From an uncultured Pseudomonadota bacterium (GTDB taxonomy: Bacteria > Pseudomonadota > Alphaproteobacteria > RF32 > CAG-239): DNA of 64,000 nucleotides. The DNA lies in the NCBI GenBank assembly GCA_949295995.1, contig CASFNK010000033.1:62001-126000 (forward strand). Direction: 5' to 3'. This document shows positions 53,786 through 61,883 of the stretch, one piece after another. The position numbers were made by a program, and so were the translations under genes. The notes under the pieces were generated by a model that was given only the letters and a program-made list of their open reading frames with translations, was not told the origin of the DNA and did no database searches. Within the stretch, counting starts at the first letter, position 1. The number at the start of each line of letters is the position of its first letter.

Positions 53786-53977
53786 ATGAAAGCAGGTGTT
53801 TTTATCTTAAGTATTTTACTGGCAATTGGCTTTATCATTGCCGGTATTGCTTTAATCCAAAGCGATTTTGAAATTTGGAAATGGGCATTCATTGTCATTT
53901 CCTTCTTAGCGGCTATTCTCTATAGTATCGGAGCTTGGAAAGTACGCCCGTGGCATAAAGAAACATCTCTGAATTAA
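53786..53977 (+). CDS. Small two-helix membrane protein
   Basis: The 63-residue product consists of two hydrophobic helices (residues about 4-22 and 32-50) and a short polar tail. I recognise no family. The ATG at 53786 has no Shine-Dalgarno site; the leader is A-rich. An upstream frame to 53720 exists but its extra residues look unlike protein. A terminator follows directly, supporting a real single-gene transcript. Confidence 0.5.
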   Translation: MKAGVFILSILLAIGFIIAGIALIQSDFEIWKWAFIVISFLAAILYSIGAWKVRPWHKETSLN

Positions 53978-54026
53978 AAAAAATCCCCTGAGAAAATCAT
54001 AAGATTTTTCATCAGGGGATTTTTGT
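53978..54026. terminator. Bidirectional terminator
   Basis: AAATCCCCTGA pairs with TCAGGGGATTT, with a further inner stem AAAATC/GATTTT, and has A and T runs on either side. It separates convergent genes. Confidence 0.88.
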
Positions 54027-54029
54027 TTA

Positions 54030-55010
54030 CTATAATTTCAGTAAAATTTCGCCGTCTTTAATATGAGCCGAACCACCCACCGGCAAAGTCAGCAAAGGAG
54101 TCGAGTGTCCGAAATCCACATTGGCAATAATCGGCAGATTTTGCAAAGCCTGTTTGGTTGAGATGATGTATTCCAATTGCTCGCGCGAAACTTTTGAACC
54201 TTTCTGGAAACGCCCAATCAGAATTCCCTTAACATTTTGAAAATCGGGCTGATAAATCAGGGCTTGGAAATTACGTTCAAAATCTAAAATATCAGCCCCT
54301 TCGGTATCTTCAATAAACAAGATTGTGTCTTTCTCAAACGCCGGACGATAAGCCGTACCCAGCAAGAGATTAAATGTGCCTAAATTTCCGCCGATAAGTG
54401 TGCCTTGCGCTTCACCTTGATGAATTGTCCAATAGCCTTCGTTTGGAATAAAATTGCGGTCTTGTTGATTAATAAACCACAAATCATCACTCCACTCTTT
54501 CGAGGGTTTAACAGCATTAACTCTATCACCCATCAGCATAATTTTTAAATTTTCTAACGTATAGTCCGCACCTTTCAGCATACCAAGCGAGCTAAAATGC
54601 GGTCCCGAAAAAGTTACCAAACCGGTTTTGGCATAAATCGCATTTAACAAAGCGGTAATATCGGAAAATCCGCAAAATACCTTAGGATTCTTCTTTATCA
54701 AATCATAATCCAAATAAGGCAGTAATTGATTAGAATTCGCCCCACCGATAATCGTAAAAATGGCTTTGACATTTTTATCTTGAAAGGCATCATTAATATC
54801 CTCTACTCTGTCTTGGACAGAAGAAGAACCAAGCATATCCCAGTTATCATCAGTCGTATGCCGTCCGAAACTCACCTTCAGCCCCCAAGATTCCAAACGC
54901 TCTTTTGCAATTTGGCGTGAATCCTGACCAATAATTTTAATGCCTCTGGCCGGTGCAATCACTCTGATTTCATCGCCTTCAACCAATTTATTTGGGATAA
55001 TTTTTTCCAT
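54030..55010 (-). CDS. S66-family LD-carboxypeptidase (MccF-like)
   Basis: S66 serine peptidases cleave L,D bonds of peptidoglycan fragments (LdcA) or inactivate microcin C-like compounds (MccF). The nucleophile region is FCGFSDITALLNAI, the acidic partner is LFIEDTEG, and the histidine is in VDFGHSTPLLTLPVGG. Residues 1-110 hold DEIRVIAPARG and IFTIIGGANSNQLL, both typical. The ATG at 55010 follows GAAGAGGAGAAAAATT; a TTG 18 bp upstream lies in that ribosome site. Which substrate it uses cannot be told. Confidence 0.9.
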   Translation of the reverse strand: MEKIIPNKLVEGDEIRVIAPARGIKIIGQDSRQIAKERLESWGLKVSFGRHTTDDNWDMLGSSSVQDRVEDINDAFQDKNVKAIFTIIGGANSNQLLPYLDYDLIKKNPKVFCGFSDITALLNAIYAKTGLVTFSGPHFSSLGMLKGADYTLENLKIMLMGDRVNAVKPSKEWSDDLWFINQQDRNFIPNEGYWTIHQGEAQGTLIGGNLGTFNLLLGTAYRPAFEKDTILFIEDTEGADILDFERNFQALIYQPDFQNVKGILIGRFQKGSKVSREQLEYIISTKQALQNLPIIANVDFGHSTPLLTLPVGGSAHIKDGEILLKL

Positions 55011-55107
55011 AATTTTTCTCCTCTTCAAAATTTTGTTTTAATATAAAACATATTTTGCAAATTGCGAATAATTTTTATTGAAATATTTTAGCAATGTTTT
55101 ATCATAA

Positions 55108-55122
55108 GAACAAAACAAGAAC
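55108..55122 (+). promoter_or_regulatory. LexA (SOS) box, GAAC-N7-GAAC
   Basis: GAAC at 55108-55111 and GAAC at 55119-55122 are separated by exactly seven bases. This direct repeat is the known LexA site of alphaproteobacteria. It lies 16 bp upstream of the umuD-like gene, placing the polymerase operon under SOS control. Confidence 0.82.
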
Positions 55123-55138
55123 ATTATAGGATATAAAA

Positions 55139-55492
55139 ATGCCTTTTTCAACAGCCACGACTTATTTTCATGAACACGACCTTGACCTCAATTCTTACCT
55201 GCAACCCCACCCTCTTTCCACCTATTTTTTTCGTATGGAAGGAAACACTCTTGAACATATCGGTATATTTAATGATGATATCCTCACCATTGACCGCTCG
55301 CTCACAGCCGCCAACGGCAATTTAATCATAGCGGAACTAAACGGTGAATTAATTGCCCGTCGTTTTTTGTTGCCAAACGGCAAGCCCACACTTTCAACCG
55401 ATAATCCCCAACTTCCGGCATATCATTTAAGCTCTGACGACACCTTTGCCGTTTGGGGAGTTGTTACTTCCGTCATTAGGAAACTTTTGTAA
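55139..55492 (+). CDS. umuD: UmuD'-like polymerase V accessory protein lacking the cleavage machinery
   Basis: The 117 residues align without gaps to Escherichia coli UmuD from residue 24 onward. LDLNSYLQPHPLSTYF matches IDLNQLLIQHPSATYF. The start codon therefore falls at the self-cleavage site, and the gene encodes the UmuD' form directly. The catalytic Ser60 is T37 here (EGNTLEH), and Lys97 is R74 (LIARRF), so autoproteolysis is not expected. The stop shares a base with the umuC start. A LexA box lies upstream. Viral HumD of phage P1 is a precedent for directly encoded UmuD'. Confidence 0.85.
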   Translation: MPFSTATTYFHEHDLDLNSYLQPHPLSTYFFRMEGNTLEHIGIFNDDILTIDRSLTAANGNLIIAELNGELIARRFLLPNGKPTLSTDNPQLPAYHLSSDDTFAVWGVVTSVIRKLL

Positions 55493-56739
55493 TGTATATG
55501 TTGGTTGATTGCGATAATTTCTTTGTTTCTTGTGAAAGAGTTTTCCGACCTGACTTAAAAAATCGGCCGGTAGTTGTTCTTTCCAGCAACGACGGCTGCG
55601 TCATTGCCCGCTCGTATGAGGCTAAAGATTTAAACATACCCATGGGAGTTCCTTTTTTTCAGGTAAAAACTTTCCTGCAAAAACACAACGGCTCTTGGCT
55701 TTCCTGCAATCACGAGCTATACAGCAGCATGTCCTCCCGCGTGATGAATTTAATCCGCAGCTACTTTCCCAAAATTGAAATTTACTCCATTGATGAAGCT
55801 TTTGCTCATATCGCCGACAGCGAAAACTATTTAGCCATAGCCCAATCTCTGCGCCAAGATATTTTGCACCAAATCGGCATTTCAGTATCAATTGGCATAG
55901 CCCCCAGCAAAACCTTGTGCAAATTAGCAGGCAGCATTGCCAAGAAACAAAGCTCCGGCAAAATTTTTGCCCTTCCTGATAAAAATGCAGCATCTCCTTA
56001 CCTCAAAAATTTAGATGTCGAAAAAATTTGGGGCATTGGGCGCAATCTAAATAAAAAACTAAATTTCATGGGTATTTTTACGGCTGAAGATTTGGTGAAA
56101 GCACCTCTTCCGATAATTCGTTCGAAATTTGGTATTTCTCTAGAGCGCACGATTCAAGAATTAAATGGTATTCCTTGCCTGCAAATGGATGAATTGGAAC
56201 ATTCAAAAACGATTTTATGCTCTCGGAGTTTTGAAAGAGAACTAACTTCTTATGAGCAAATCCGCACCATAATTGCCGAATTTGTGGATTCGGGTTGCCG
56301 TCGCCTGCGCGAACAAAAAGCCTTAGCCGGCGGAATCATCACTTTTATTGCCACCAATCGTTTTCGCAACGAACCGCAATATGACAACTCTCAGCTCATC
56401 AGCCTCAATGCACCATCCAATAATACCGCCAAATTTTTATCTGCTATGGATAAAGGCTTAAAACAAATCTTCAATCCCCGCTTTCGCTATAAACGAGCCG
56501 GAATTATTTTAACCGATATTTGCGCCGAAGACACCCCGCAAACCGACCTTTTTCAAACCTCAACCCAAAACCAAAAAGAAAAAGCCCTCATGCAGGCTTT
56601 TGATGAGCTTAATGAAAAATTAGGCAAACGCACGGTCTATTTTGGTTTGCAAACCCCAAAACAAACCCCTTTTATCAAGCATGAATTTCGATCTCCTTGC
56701 TATACCACACGTTGGGCAGAAATCGCTAAAGTCAAATAA
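55492..56739 (+). CDS. umuC: DNA polymerase V catalytic subunit UmuC
   Basis: UmuC is the Y-family polymerase that copies damaged DNA with UmuD'. The 415-residue product has YMLVDCDNFFVSCERVFRPD, with the first metal aspartate, and EIYSIDEAFAHIADSE, in which the usual SIDE pair is kept. SIGIAPSKTLCKLAG and WGIGRNLNKKL (helix-hairpin-helix) follow, then the little-finger domain and the UmuC-type tail with FGLQTPKQ. It overlaps the umuD stop by one base. Both depend on the SOS box at 55108. Confidence 0.94.
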   Translation: MYMLVDCDNFFVSCERVFRPDLKNRPVVVLSSNDGCVIARSYEAKDLNIPMGVPFFQVKTFLQKHNGSWLSCNHELYSSMSSRVMNLIRSYFPKIEIYSIDEAFAHIADSENYLAIAQSLRQDILHQIGISVSIGIAPSKTLCKLAGSIAKKQSSGKIFALPDKNAASPYLKNLDVEKIWGIGRNLNKKLNFMGIFTAEDLVKAPLPIIRSKFGISLERTIQELNGIPCLQMDELEHSKTILCSRSFERELTSYEQIRTIIAEFVDSGCRRLREQKALAGGIITFIATNRFRNEPQYDNSQLISLNAPSNNTAKFLSAMDKGLKQIFNPRFRYKRAGIILTDICAEDTPQTDLFQTSTQNQKEKALMQAFDELNEKLGKRTVYFGLQTPKQTPFIKHEFRSPCYTTRWAEIAKVK

Positions 56740-56812
56740 AAGCACTCATAAAAGTTATAAAATATTAACTTTATCACATTACAATATTTCCGATAATCAT
56801 TTGGAGAAATAG

Positions 56813-57985
56813 ATGAACTTAAATTTGATAATGGCCACAACGGGCATTTTGTTACTTATATGCGTATATGCCAATCGCATATCAATTCGCTATGGCATAC
56901 CGAGTTTATTGTTCTTTCTAGGTCTGGGAATGGTTGCCGGTAGTGATGGTCTGGGCATACAATTCAGCAATGCTCACTTAGCCAATTATGCCGGAACTTT
57001 TGCTCTTGCATTCATCTTGTTTTCGGGCGGACTTGATACCAAATGGGCAGAAATCAAACCGACGCTTAAAAGAGGAAGCGTCTTATCAACCCTCGGTGTT
57101 TTGTTAACCGCAATATTTTTATTTATCTGCACTCGTTACATTCTGAGATTATCTTACGAAATTTCGTTATTATTAAGTGTAATTGTTTCCTCAACCGATG
57201 CACCGGCTGTTTTTTCAATTTTGCGTAGCCAAAAACAAGAACTCAAATCTGGTCTCAAACCTCTTCTTGAATTTGAATCCGGCAGCAATGACCCGATGGC
57301 GGTTCTGCTCTCCTTAGGAGCCCTAAATTCCCTTTCTGACCCGGATTTCAGCATATCCGCCATGCTGCAAAATTTTGTTTGGGAAATGAGTTTGGGCTTA
57401 GCAGCCGGATATGTCTTTGGTCAATTATCTTGTTATGTTTTGCGCCGCTGGAATTTGGTTTACCCCGGACTTTATCCGGTTTTTGGCATTAGCATTGTAA
57501 TGCTCACATATAGCCTAACCCAACTTCTGGACGGCAACGGATTTTTGGCGGTTTATATTGCGGGAATCATCATGGGCAACACGGTTTTCCTCTACCGTCG
57601 CCACTTTATAAACTTTCAAGATTCTTTAGCCTGGATAATGCAAATCGGTATGTTCTTGCTGTTAGGATTATTAGTTAATCCGCATGAACTTCCGGCAGTT
57701 TTCCCGATTAGCCTCCTTTGTGCCATCTTTTTAATCTTTATTGCTCGTCCCTTAGCTGTTTTTGCTTGCCTTTACAAAAGCAATTATTCTACAGCCGATA
57801 AAATCTTCATCAGTTGGGCAGGATTTAAAGGAGCCGTACCGATTATTCTGGCCACCTACCCTTTAATGTATAATTATCCGGATTCGAGCTACTTATTTAA
57901 CATCATATTCTTCTTGGTTATTTTATCAGTTCTGGTTCAAGGAAAAACTTTAGCCACTTTAGCAAAAAAATTAAAATTATATTAA
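56813..57985 (+). CDS. CPA1-family monovalent cation/proton antiporter
   Basis: The 390-residue protein has 11-12 membrane helices. GLGMVAGSDGLGIQ, STDAPAVFSILRS and FESGSNDPMAVLLSLG match the K+/H+ antiporters of the NhaP2/CvrA type in the CPA1 family. It lacks the C-terminal TrkA-C and regulatory domains of full-length CvrA, so it is a core-only form. TTTGGAGAAATAG precedes the ATG. It probably helps with pH and potassium balance. Confidence 0.88.
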   Translation: MNLNLIMATTGILLLICVYANRISIRYGIPSLLFFLGLGMVAGSDGLGIQFSNAHLANYAGTFALAFILFSGGLDTKWAEIKPTLKRGSVLSTLGVLLTAIFLFICTRYILRLSYEISLLLSVIVSSTDAPAVFSILRSQKQELKSGLKPLLEFESGSNDPMAVLLSLGALNSLSDPDFSISAMLQNFVWEMSLGLAAGYVFGQLSCYVLRRWNLVYPGLYPVFGISIVMLTYSLTQLLDGNGFLAVYIAGIIMGNTVFLYRRHFINFQDSLAWIMQIGMFLLLGLLVNPHELPAVFPISLLCAIFLIFIARPLAVFACLYKSNYSTADKIFISWAGFKGAVPIILATYPLMYNYPDSSYLFNIIFFLVILSVLVQGKTLATLAKKLKLY

Positions 57986-58059
57986 TAAAATCTGCTTGTA
58001 AAAAATAAAAAAATCGAGTACTATAAGCTCATCTCCCACCCAGCGAAAGGAGGTTTTGC

Positions 58060-58644
58060 ATGGTAAAAAATTTTTATATTTTCCGACATGGTCAAAGCTC
58101 CTACAATCTTGAAGGCAAGATACAAGGACATTCCAACAATTCCGTACTTACCGACAAAGGCATAGATCAAGCCTACGCCACTGCAGATTATCTCAAAAAC
58201 AAAGACATTGATGTCATTATTTCCAGCCCGTTACGCCGTGCCAAGCAAACGGGCAATATTGTATCTCGCGTCGTCAAAGCCCCCATTCAATTTGACGAAC
58301 GCTTTACGGAAGTAAACGTCGGTGTTGCCGAAGGTCTGCATTACACACAAGCGCAAGAACGTTTTGGAGAAACCTACCAAAAATGGCGCAGCAAAGATTC
58401 CTCTGACCAAGATATCCGTTTTGAAAACGGCGAAACCAAACGCCAAGTTCGCCAACGTGTATTTTCCGCACTTGAGCAATATGCGCAAAGCAAATATAAC
58501 AACATCGCCATTTCCGGGCATGGGATTACCTTAACCGAAACCCTTCATGCCTTAGATATTGACAAAGACGAGGTTGACAACGGTGAAATAATTCACCTCC
58601 AATATGACAATGATAATTGGCACTACATTGGTTGTAGCAAATAA
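58060..58644 (+). CDS. Histidine phosphatase family protein
   Basis: FRHGQSSYNLEGKIQGHSN carries the RHG histidine; SSPLRRAKQTGNIV supplies the arginine; NNIAISGHGITLTETL holds the second histidine. The 194-residue length fits GpmB/CobC-like phosphatases. The substrate cannot be told. GCGAAAGGAGG is one of the best ribosome sites in the window. A related gene lies at 3204-3782. Confidence 0.9.
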   Translation: MVKNFYIFRHGQSSYNLEGKIQGHSNNSVLTDKGIDQAYATADYLKNKDIDVIISSPLRRAKQTGNIVSRVVKAPIQFDERFTEVNVGVAEGLHYTQAQERFGETYQKWRSKDSSDQDIRFENGETKRQVRQRVFSALEQYAQSKYNNIAISGHGITLTETLHALDIDKDEVDNGEIIHLQYDNDNWHYIGCSK

Positions 58645-58648
58645 TTAA

Positions 58649-58682
58649 AATAAGCCGATGTCATCATCGGCTTATTTTTTTC
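58649..58682. terminator. Terminator between convergent genes
   Basis: AATAAGCCGATG and CATCGGCTTATT form a 12-bp stem with TCAT as loop, followed by eight T on the plus strand. The stop codon of the minus-strand gene lies in the loop, so its last codons run through the stem. Confidence 0.9.
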
Positions 58683-59185
58683 CAAGGAGTAAGGCGAGGA
58701 ATCCACCGCGGAACATTAGCTTTATATTCCTCATAATCTTTACCGAAACGCTTGCTTAATCCCGGTTCTTCCGAATATGGAATATACAAGGCGTTCACCA
58801 AGCAAAAAAACAGCCACCAACAAGCCAAACCGTCATTTAAGAAAATAATCACCTCACCTAATAACATCCAACCGACACCGCTAATCATCGGATTTCTGAC
58901 ATATTGGTAAGGTCCTTGCAAAACCAGTTTTGCAGGGGGATTCCAAGGAGCTAAAGAACCTTTTCCCTGATTTTTAAATAACGTAATCGTAAAAGCAACT
59001 AAGACTAAACCAACACCAAAGGACAAAACGCCTAAAGCTGAAAGCAAATTAAACTTGAGTTCAACCTTTTGCTCAGAAAAAAACAGGATTAAAGCCGGTA
59101 TCACCACCACCACATTAACAGGCAGGATAAAAATCGCTTTAATCCAGTTTTTATCTTGAGTAATTTGTTTTTTAGACTTACGCAT
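58664..59185 (-). CDS. Isoprenylcysteine-carboxyl-methyltransferase-like membrane methyltransferase
   Basis: The 173-residue protein has about five membrane helices and the C-terminal motif pair of the ICMT/PEMT family: GPYQYVRNPMISGVGWML and EEPGLSKRFGKDYEEYK, which bind S-adenosylmethionine. Bacterial members methylate lipids or unknown small molecules; prenylated proteins are not expected. It starts 5 bp after the stop of the flavin reductase-rubredoxin gene and is probably co-transcribed. Confidence 0.85.
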   Translation of the reverse strand: MRKSKKQITQDKNWIKAIFILPVNVVVVIPALILFFSEQKVELKFNLLSALGVLSFGVGLVLVAFTITLFKNQGKGSLAPWNPPAKLVLQGPYQYVRNPMISGVGWMLLGEVIIFLNDGLACWWLFFCLVNALYIPYSEEPGLSKRFGKDYEEYKANVPRWIPRLTPWKKISR

Positions 59186-59190
59186 AAGAC

Positions 59191-59859
59191 CTATTCATAA
59201 ACAAAATGGCTCTTATCAACGCCGCACAACGGGCAAACCCAATCTTCAGGTAACTCTTCAAACGGCGTTTCCCCATCATAAACATATCCGCAAACGGCGC
59301 AAACCCAATGTTTACCTTCTTCTTTTTTGTTTTCATCAGTCATCGTATTTTTCTCCTTTTCGTTAGATTTAAGATGATTAAAACTTTCCACCACATCTTT
59401 CTTAAAATAGGCGCGATAGTCTTGATAAGTCAAGGGTTCATCGTCAACCCCATCTTCACAATCAACCACTTCAGCCAAAAACAACGTATTGCTCTCATAA
59501 GCAATACATTGCACAACTCTGCACTTCAATGAAGCTAAATTTCCTTCCAAATAAGGCAGATTGTCTTTTACCTTATATTTGGTAATTTCCCATTTATCGA
59601 CCATTTTACTGCTTTGAAAGCCAAAATTAGCAATAATCCAGGGTTCAACACTCTTACCCAAAACAGAAAGCGAAAACTCTTTTGAAACTTCAATACATCT
59701 TTTAGTATAACTGTTATTATTGCAAGAAAGCGCAATCATCCACGGCTTATTAGCCACTTGCATCACGGCATCAACCACACTGCCGACCATTCGCCCGTTA
59801 TCTTGAGCACCTAAAATATAGAGCCCGTGAGTTAATTTATATAAAGCATCAGGATTCAT
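59191..59859 (-). CDS. Flavin reductase-rubredoxin fusion
   Basis: Residues 1-160 form an FMN-binding flavin-reductase-like domain ([33 protein letters not shown]). After a charged linker, the last 40 residues are a complete rubredoxin with [13 protein letters not shown] and CPLCG. Similar high-molecular-weight rubredoxins pass electrons to flavodiiron oxygen or NO reductases in anaerobes. An internal ATG at 59343 follows AAAGGAGAAAAATACG and could give a separate 50-residue rubredoxin. The ICMT-like gene follows. Confidence 0.92.
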   Translation of the reverse strand: MNPDALYKLTHGLYILGAQDNGRMVGSVVDAVMQVANKPWMIALSCNNNSYTKRCIEVSKEFSLSVLGKSVEPWIIANFGFQSSKMVDKWEITKYKVKDNLPYLEGNLASLKCRVVQCIAYESNTLFLAEVVDCEDGVDDEPLTYQDYRAYFKKDVVESFNHLKSNEKEKNTMTDENKKEEGKHWVCAVCGYVYDGETPFEELPEDWVCPLCGVDKSHFVYE

Positions 59860-59925
59860 AAAATTTCTACCTCCATTGTCTTATATAATTTCAAACCTCG
59901 CCAAAACAACCCCCAATACTTTCGC

Positions 59926-60129
59926 TTAATAATGCGGCGGAGGAGTTTCTTCACTCAAAGGCTTAACAGTATCTTGATCCACTATGCTCATTAAATATTG
60001 ATTTTGCTTGAGGAGCCGGTCAATCATTTTTCCTTGTTCAATAACGACTGAATTCAGATCTTCGACGATTCGTTCTTGGTTAGCCAAAGCCGTTTCAATA
60101 TCAATAAGTCTTTCTTCCAAATTATCCAT
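59926..60129 (-). CDS. slyX: SlyX family protein
   Basis: The 67-residue product is a coiled coil (LEERLIDIETALANQERIVE, then a polar tail) ending in ETPPPHY, the family hallmark. Its function is unknown. The ATG at 60129 lies 4 bp after the GNAT gene stop. A longer frame extends upstream into that gene but has no support. Confidence 0.9.
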   Translation of the reverse strand: MDNLEERLIDIETALANQERIVEDLNSVVIEQGKMIDRLLKQNQYLMSIVDQDTVKPLSEETPPPHY

Positions 60130-60133
60130 AAAC

Positions 60134-60709
60134 TTACGCCTTATTAATTTTTGCAAACAGGAGTTCATCGCGATATTGCCCGTATGCAAAACGAGCTTCA
60201 CGAAGTTTCCCCTCCAGCTCAAAGCCACAACGTTTTGCCACTGCGGCAGAGGCATGGTTATTCACATCACAAGTAATCACCAAACGATGAATTCCTTTAT
60301 TAAAGAGCTCTTTTTCGAGCAAGCGAACCGCCTCGGTAATATACCCGTGTCCGACTTCATCTTTACTCAAATAATAACCATATTCAGCCCAATGATGTAA
60401 ATAAGAGATAGTGTGAATTCCCCCTGCCCCGACTAATTTTCTGGAATTTTTCTCTAAAAACACATATTCAAAAGAATTTTGTTTTTGCCAATTATCCATA
60501 AAGATTGAGGTTACATCTTTCACATCTTGTAAAGACTTCGTATCATCAACCCAAAACAAGTATTCTCTCAAAAATTCGCGTGAAGAATCAATCAACTTCC
60601 ACAAAGCCTCATCAAACTCATGAGTTCTGGGAACTAAAATCACCTTTTCTCCGACAATTTCTTCGGGCAAAGAAAAACGCTCTAACTTTTTATTTCCTAA
60701 ATCAATCAT
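60134..60709 (-). CDS. GNAT N-acetyltransferase (RimJ/RimL type)
   Basis: The 191-residue protein has the RimJ/RimL layout: VILVPRTHEFDEALWKLID near the start, the strand LVGAGGIHTISY, and the acetyl-CoA loop GYYLSKDEVGHGYITEAV. LVITCDVNNHASAAVAKRCG and FELEGKLREARF follow. Such enzymes acetylate N-termini of proteins or small amines. slyX follows 4 bp later in the same operon. Confidence 0.9.
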   Translation of the reverse strand: MIDLGNKKLERFSLPEEIVGEKVILVPRTHEFDEALWKLIDSSREFLREYLFWVDDTKSLQDVKDVTSIFMDNWQKQNSFEYVFLEKNSRKLVGAGGIHTISYLHHWAEYGYYLSKDEVGHGYITEAVRLLEKELFNKGIHRLVITCDVNNHASAAVAKRCGFELEGKLREARFAYGQYRDELLFAKINKA

Positions 60710-60804
60710 TGGACATTCCTTATTTATTTCAAACTTAAAAGTAGGATATGTCAGGCGGGCAGTATTGTCAATTTGAATTCAAATCATAGGCATAACTCTT
60801 ATCA

Positions 60805-60833
60805 TTGACAAAATTTCTCAACTAAATTAGGAT
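60805..60833 (+). promoter_or_regulatory. Promoter of the 60879-61524 gene pair
   Basis: TTGACA (60805-60810) and TAGGAT (60828-60833) are spaced by 17 bp, a near-consensus housekeeping promoter. It lies 45 bp before the first gene. Confidence 0.65.
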
Positions 60834-60878
60834 ACCCGCAATTTCAAATTATCATGTCAAACTTAAAACTTTATCATT

Positions 60879-61121
60879 ATGCTTATACTTTACTTTTTTT
60901 TGAGCCTTATGGCTCTTGCCATAATTATAAATTGTGCTGACTATCTTTTCAAAAAATATTGGGTAACACCAAAAAAAGAAAAGATAGCCCAAATGAGCGA
61001 CGACGACCTTATTCAACTCTACTACCAATTACTAAGTAGCACGGTCAATAAGTTCGCCCCCCTCAAAGAAAAAGAAATCTCTCTCATCCATTCAGAATTA
61101 CAAAAAAGAGAAATTGCCTAA
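60879..61121 (+). CDS. Small membrane-anchored protein
   Basis: The 80-residue product has one N-terminal membrane helix (residues 1-20) and a helical cytoplasmic tail with acidic and polar residues (MSDDDLIQLYYQLLSS). No family is recognised. No Shine-Dalgarno site precedes the ATG, but a good promoter does. The next gene starts 19 bp later. Confidence 0.5.
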   Translation: MLILYFFLSLMALAIIINCADYLFKKYWVTPKKEKIAQMSDDDLIQLYYQLLSSTVNKFAPLKEKEISLIHSELQKREIA

Positions 61122-61140
61122 CCCATAAATACATAAAATT

Positions 61141-61524
61141 ATGACAAGAGAATACTTAAGAAAAGCCATCAAAAAAATTTTTATTGGCCTATTATTGGAC
61201 CGCGATGAAATTGCCGATTGTGTTGAAACCAATGAAATCTTCAAAAAGCATGGAGATTTTATGCCCGCACTTTTAAAACAGCAAAACTCCAAATTAGACG
61301 AAGAAGAATATCTTGGCACAGTACACCAAGTTTTCTATGAAATTATTCAACACACCGCCATCAGAATTCTTCATCCATCTTCCAATCCGTTAAGCATGGA
61401 ACAAACCGCCGATACGTCATTGCTGATTATTTCCGTCTATAACGAATATGATGCAATCTGCTATCCGTCGTTGATGTACAAATTTCTCCAGCTTGTCTTA
61501 AAAGAAAAAATCTTACTGGTCTGA
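61141..61524 (+). CDS. Hypothetical helical protein
   Basis: The 127-residue product is soluble and mainly helical, with no signal or named domain. It contains LLDRDEIADCVETNEIF and a hydrophobic end. It probably shares the promoter at 60805 with the small membrane protein before it, and a terminator follows 14 bp after the stop. The leader is A-rich without a ribosome site. Confidence 0.5.
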   Translation: MTREYLRKAIKKIFIGLLLDRDEIADCVETNEIFKKHGDFMPALLKQQNSKLDEEEYLGTVHQVFYEIIQHTAIRILHPSSNPLSMEQTADTSLLIISVYNEYDAICYPSLMYKFLQLVLKEKILLV

Positions 61525-61538
61525 AATTATCTTACAAG

Positions 61539-61572
61539 AAAGTCGGCAGATTAACTCTGCCGGCTTTTGTTT
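61539..61572 (+). terminator. Rho-independent terminator
   Basis: GTCGGCAGA and TCTGCCGGC pair (one wobble) around TTAAC, and TTTTGTTTT follows. Confidence 0.88.
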
Positions 61573-61580
61573 TAGGCAAC

Positions 61581-61608
61581 AAAAAAGGACATCAATAATT
61601 GGATGCCC
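61581..61608 (-). terminator. Rho-independent terminator of tRNA-Pro
   Basis: On the minus strand GGGCATC pairs with GATGTCC with one wobble and is followed by six T. It lies about 30 bp beyond the tRNA 3' end. Confidence 0.7.
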
Positions 61609-61636
61609 CTAAAACTTAACGCACCTTTTGTGCGAT

Positions 61637-61713
61637 TGGTCGGAGTGACTGGACTCGAACCAGCGACCTCTACGTCCCGAACGTAGCGTTCTACCAGGCT
61701 GAACTACACTCCG
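61637..61713 (-). tRNA. tRNA-Pro (anticodon CGG)
   Basis: The 77 nt on the minus strand fold with acceptor CGGAGTG/CACTCCG, D arm GTTC/GAAC, anticodon arm CTACG-TTCGGGA-CGTAG and T arm CTGG-TTCGAGT-CCAG, with CCA encoded. It reads proline codon CCG. Confidence 0.95.
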
Positions 61714-61808
61714 GTAACCTGACTTGCCTATGTTTAACACAAAAAATAAATTTAACAAGCATTTTTTGCAAAAAAACAAAAAAAATTACATTTTTCATTA
61801 AACAAAAA

Positions 61809-61857
61809 TTGACAAATAGAAAAAAATTGATTATATTACCGTTAACAATTTGTTAAC
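61809..61857 (+). promoter_or_regulatory. Strong promoter with adjacent palindrome, lipoprotein gene
   Basis: TTGACA (61809-61814) and TATATT (61832-61837) are spaced by 17 bp. Just beyond, GTTAACAATTTGTTAAC (61841-61857) is an interrupted palindrome at the expected transcription start, a common place for a repressor site. The lipoprotein start follows 26 bp later. Confidence 0.65.
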
Positions 61858-61883
61858 AACTTTAACTTTTGAAGAGAAAAACC

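Noticed and set aside
55108-56739. umuD'-umuC considered as part of a prophage
   Set aside because: No integrase, capsid, tail or lysis genes surround it; neighbours are housekeeping genes on both strands.
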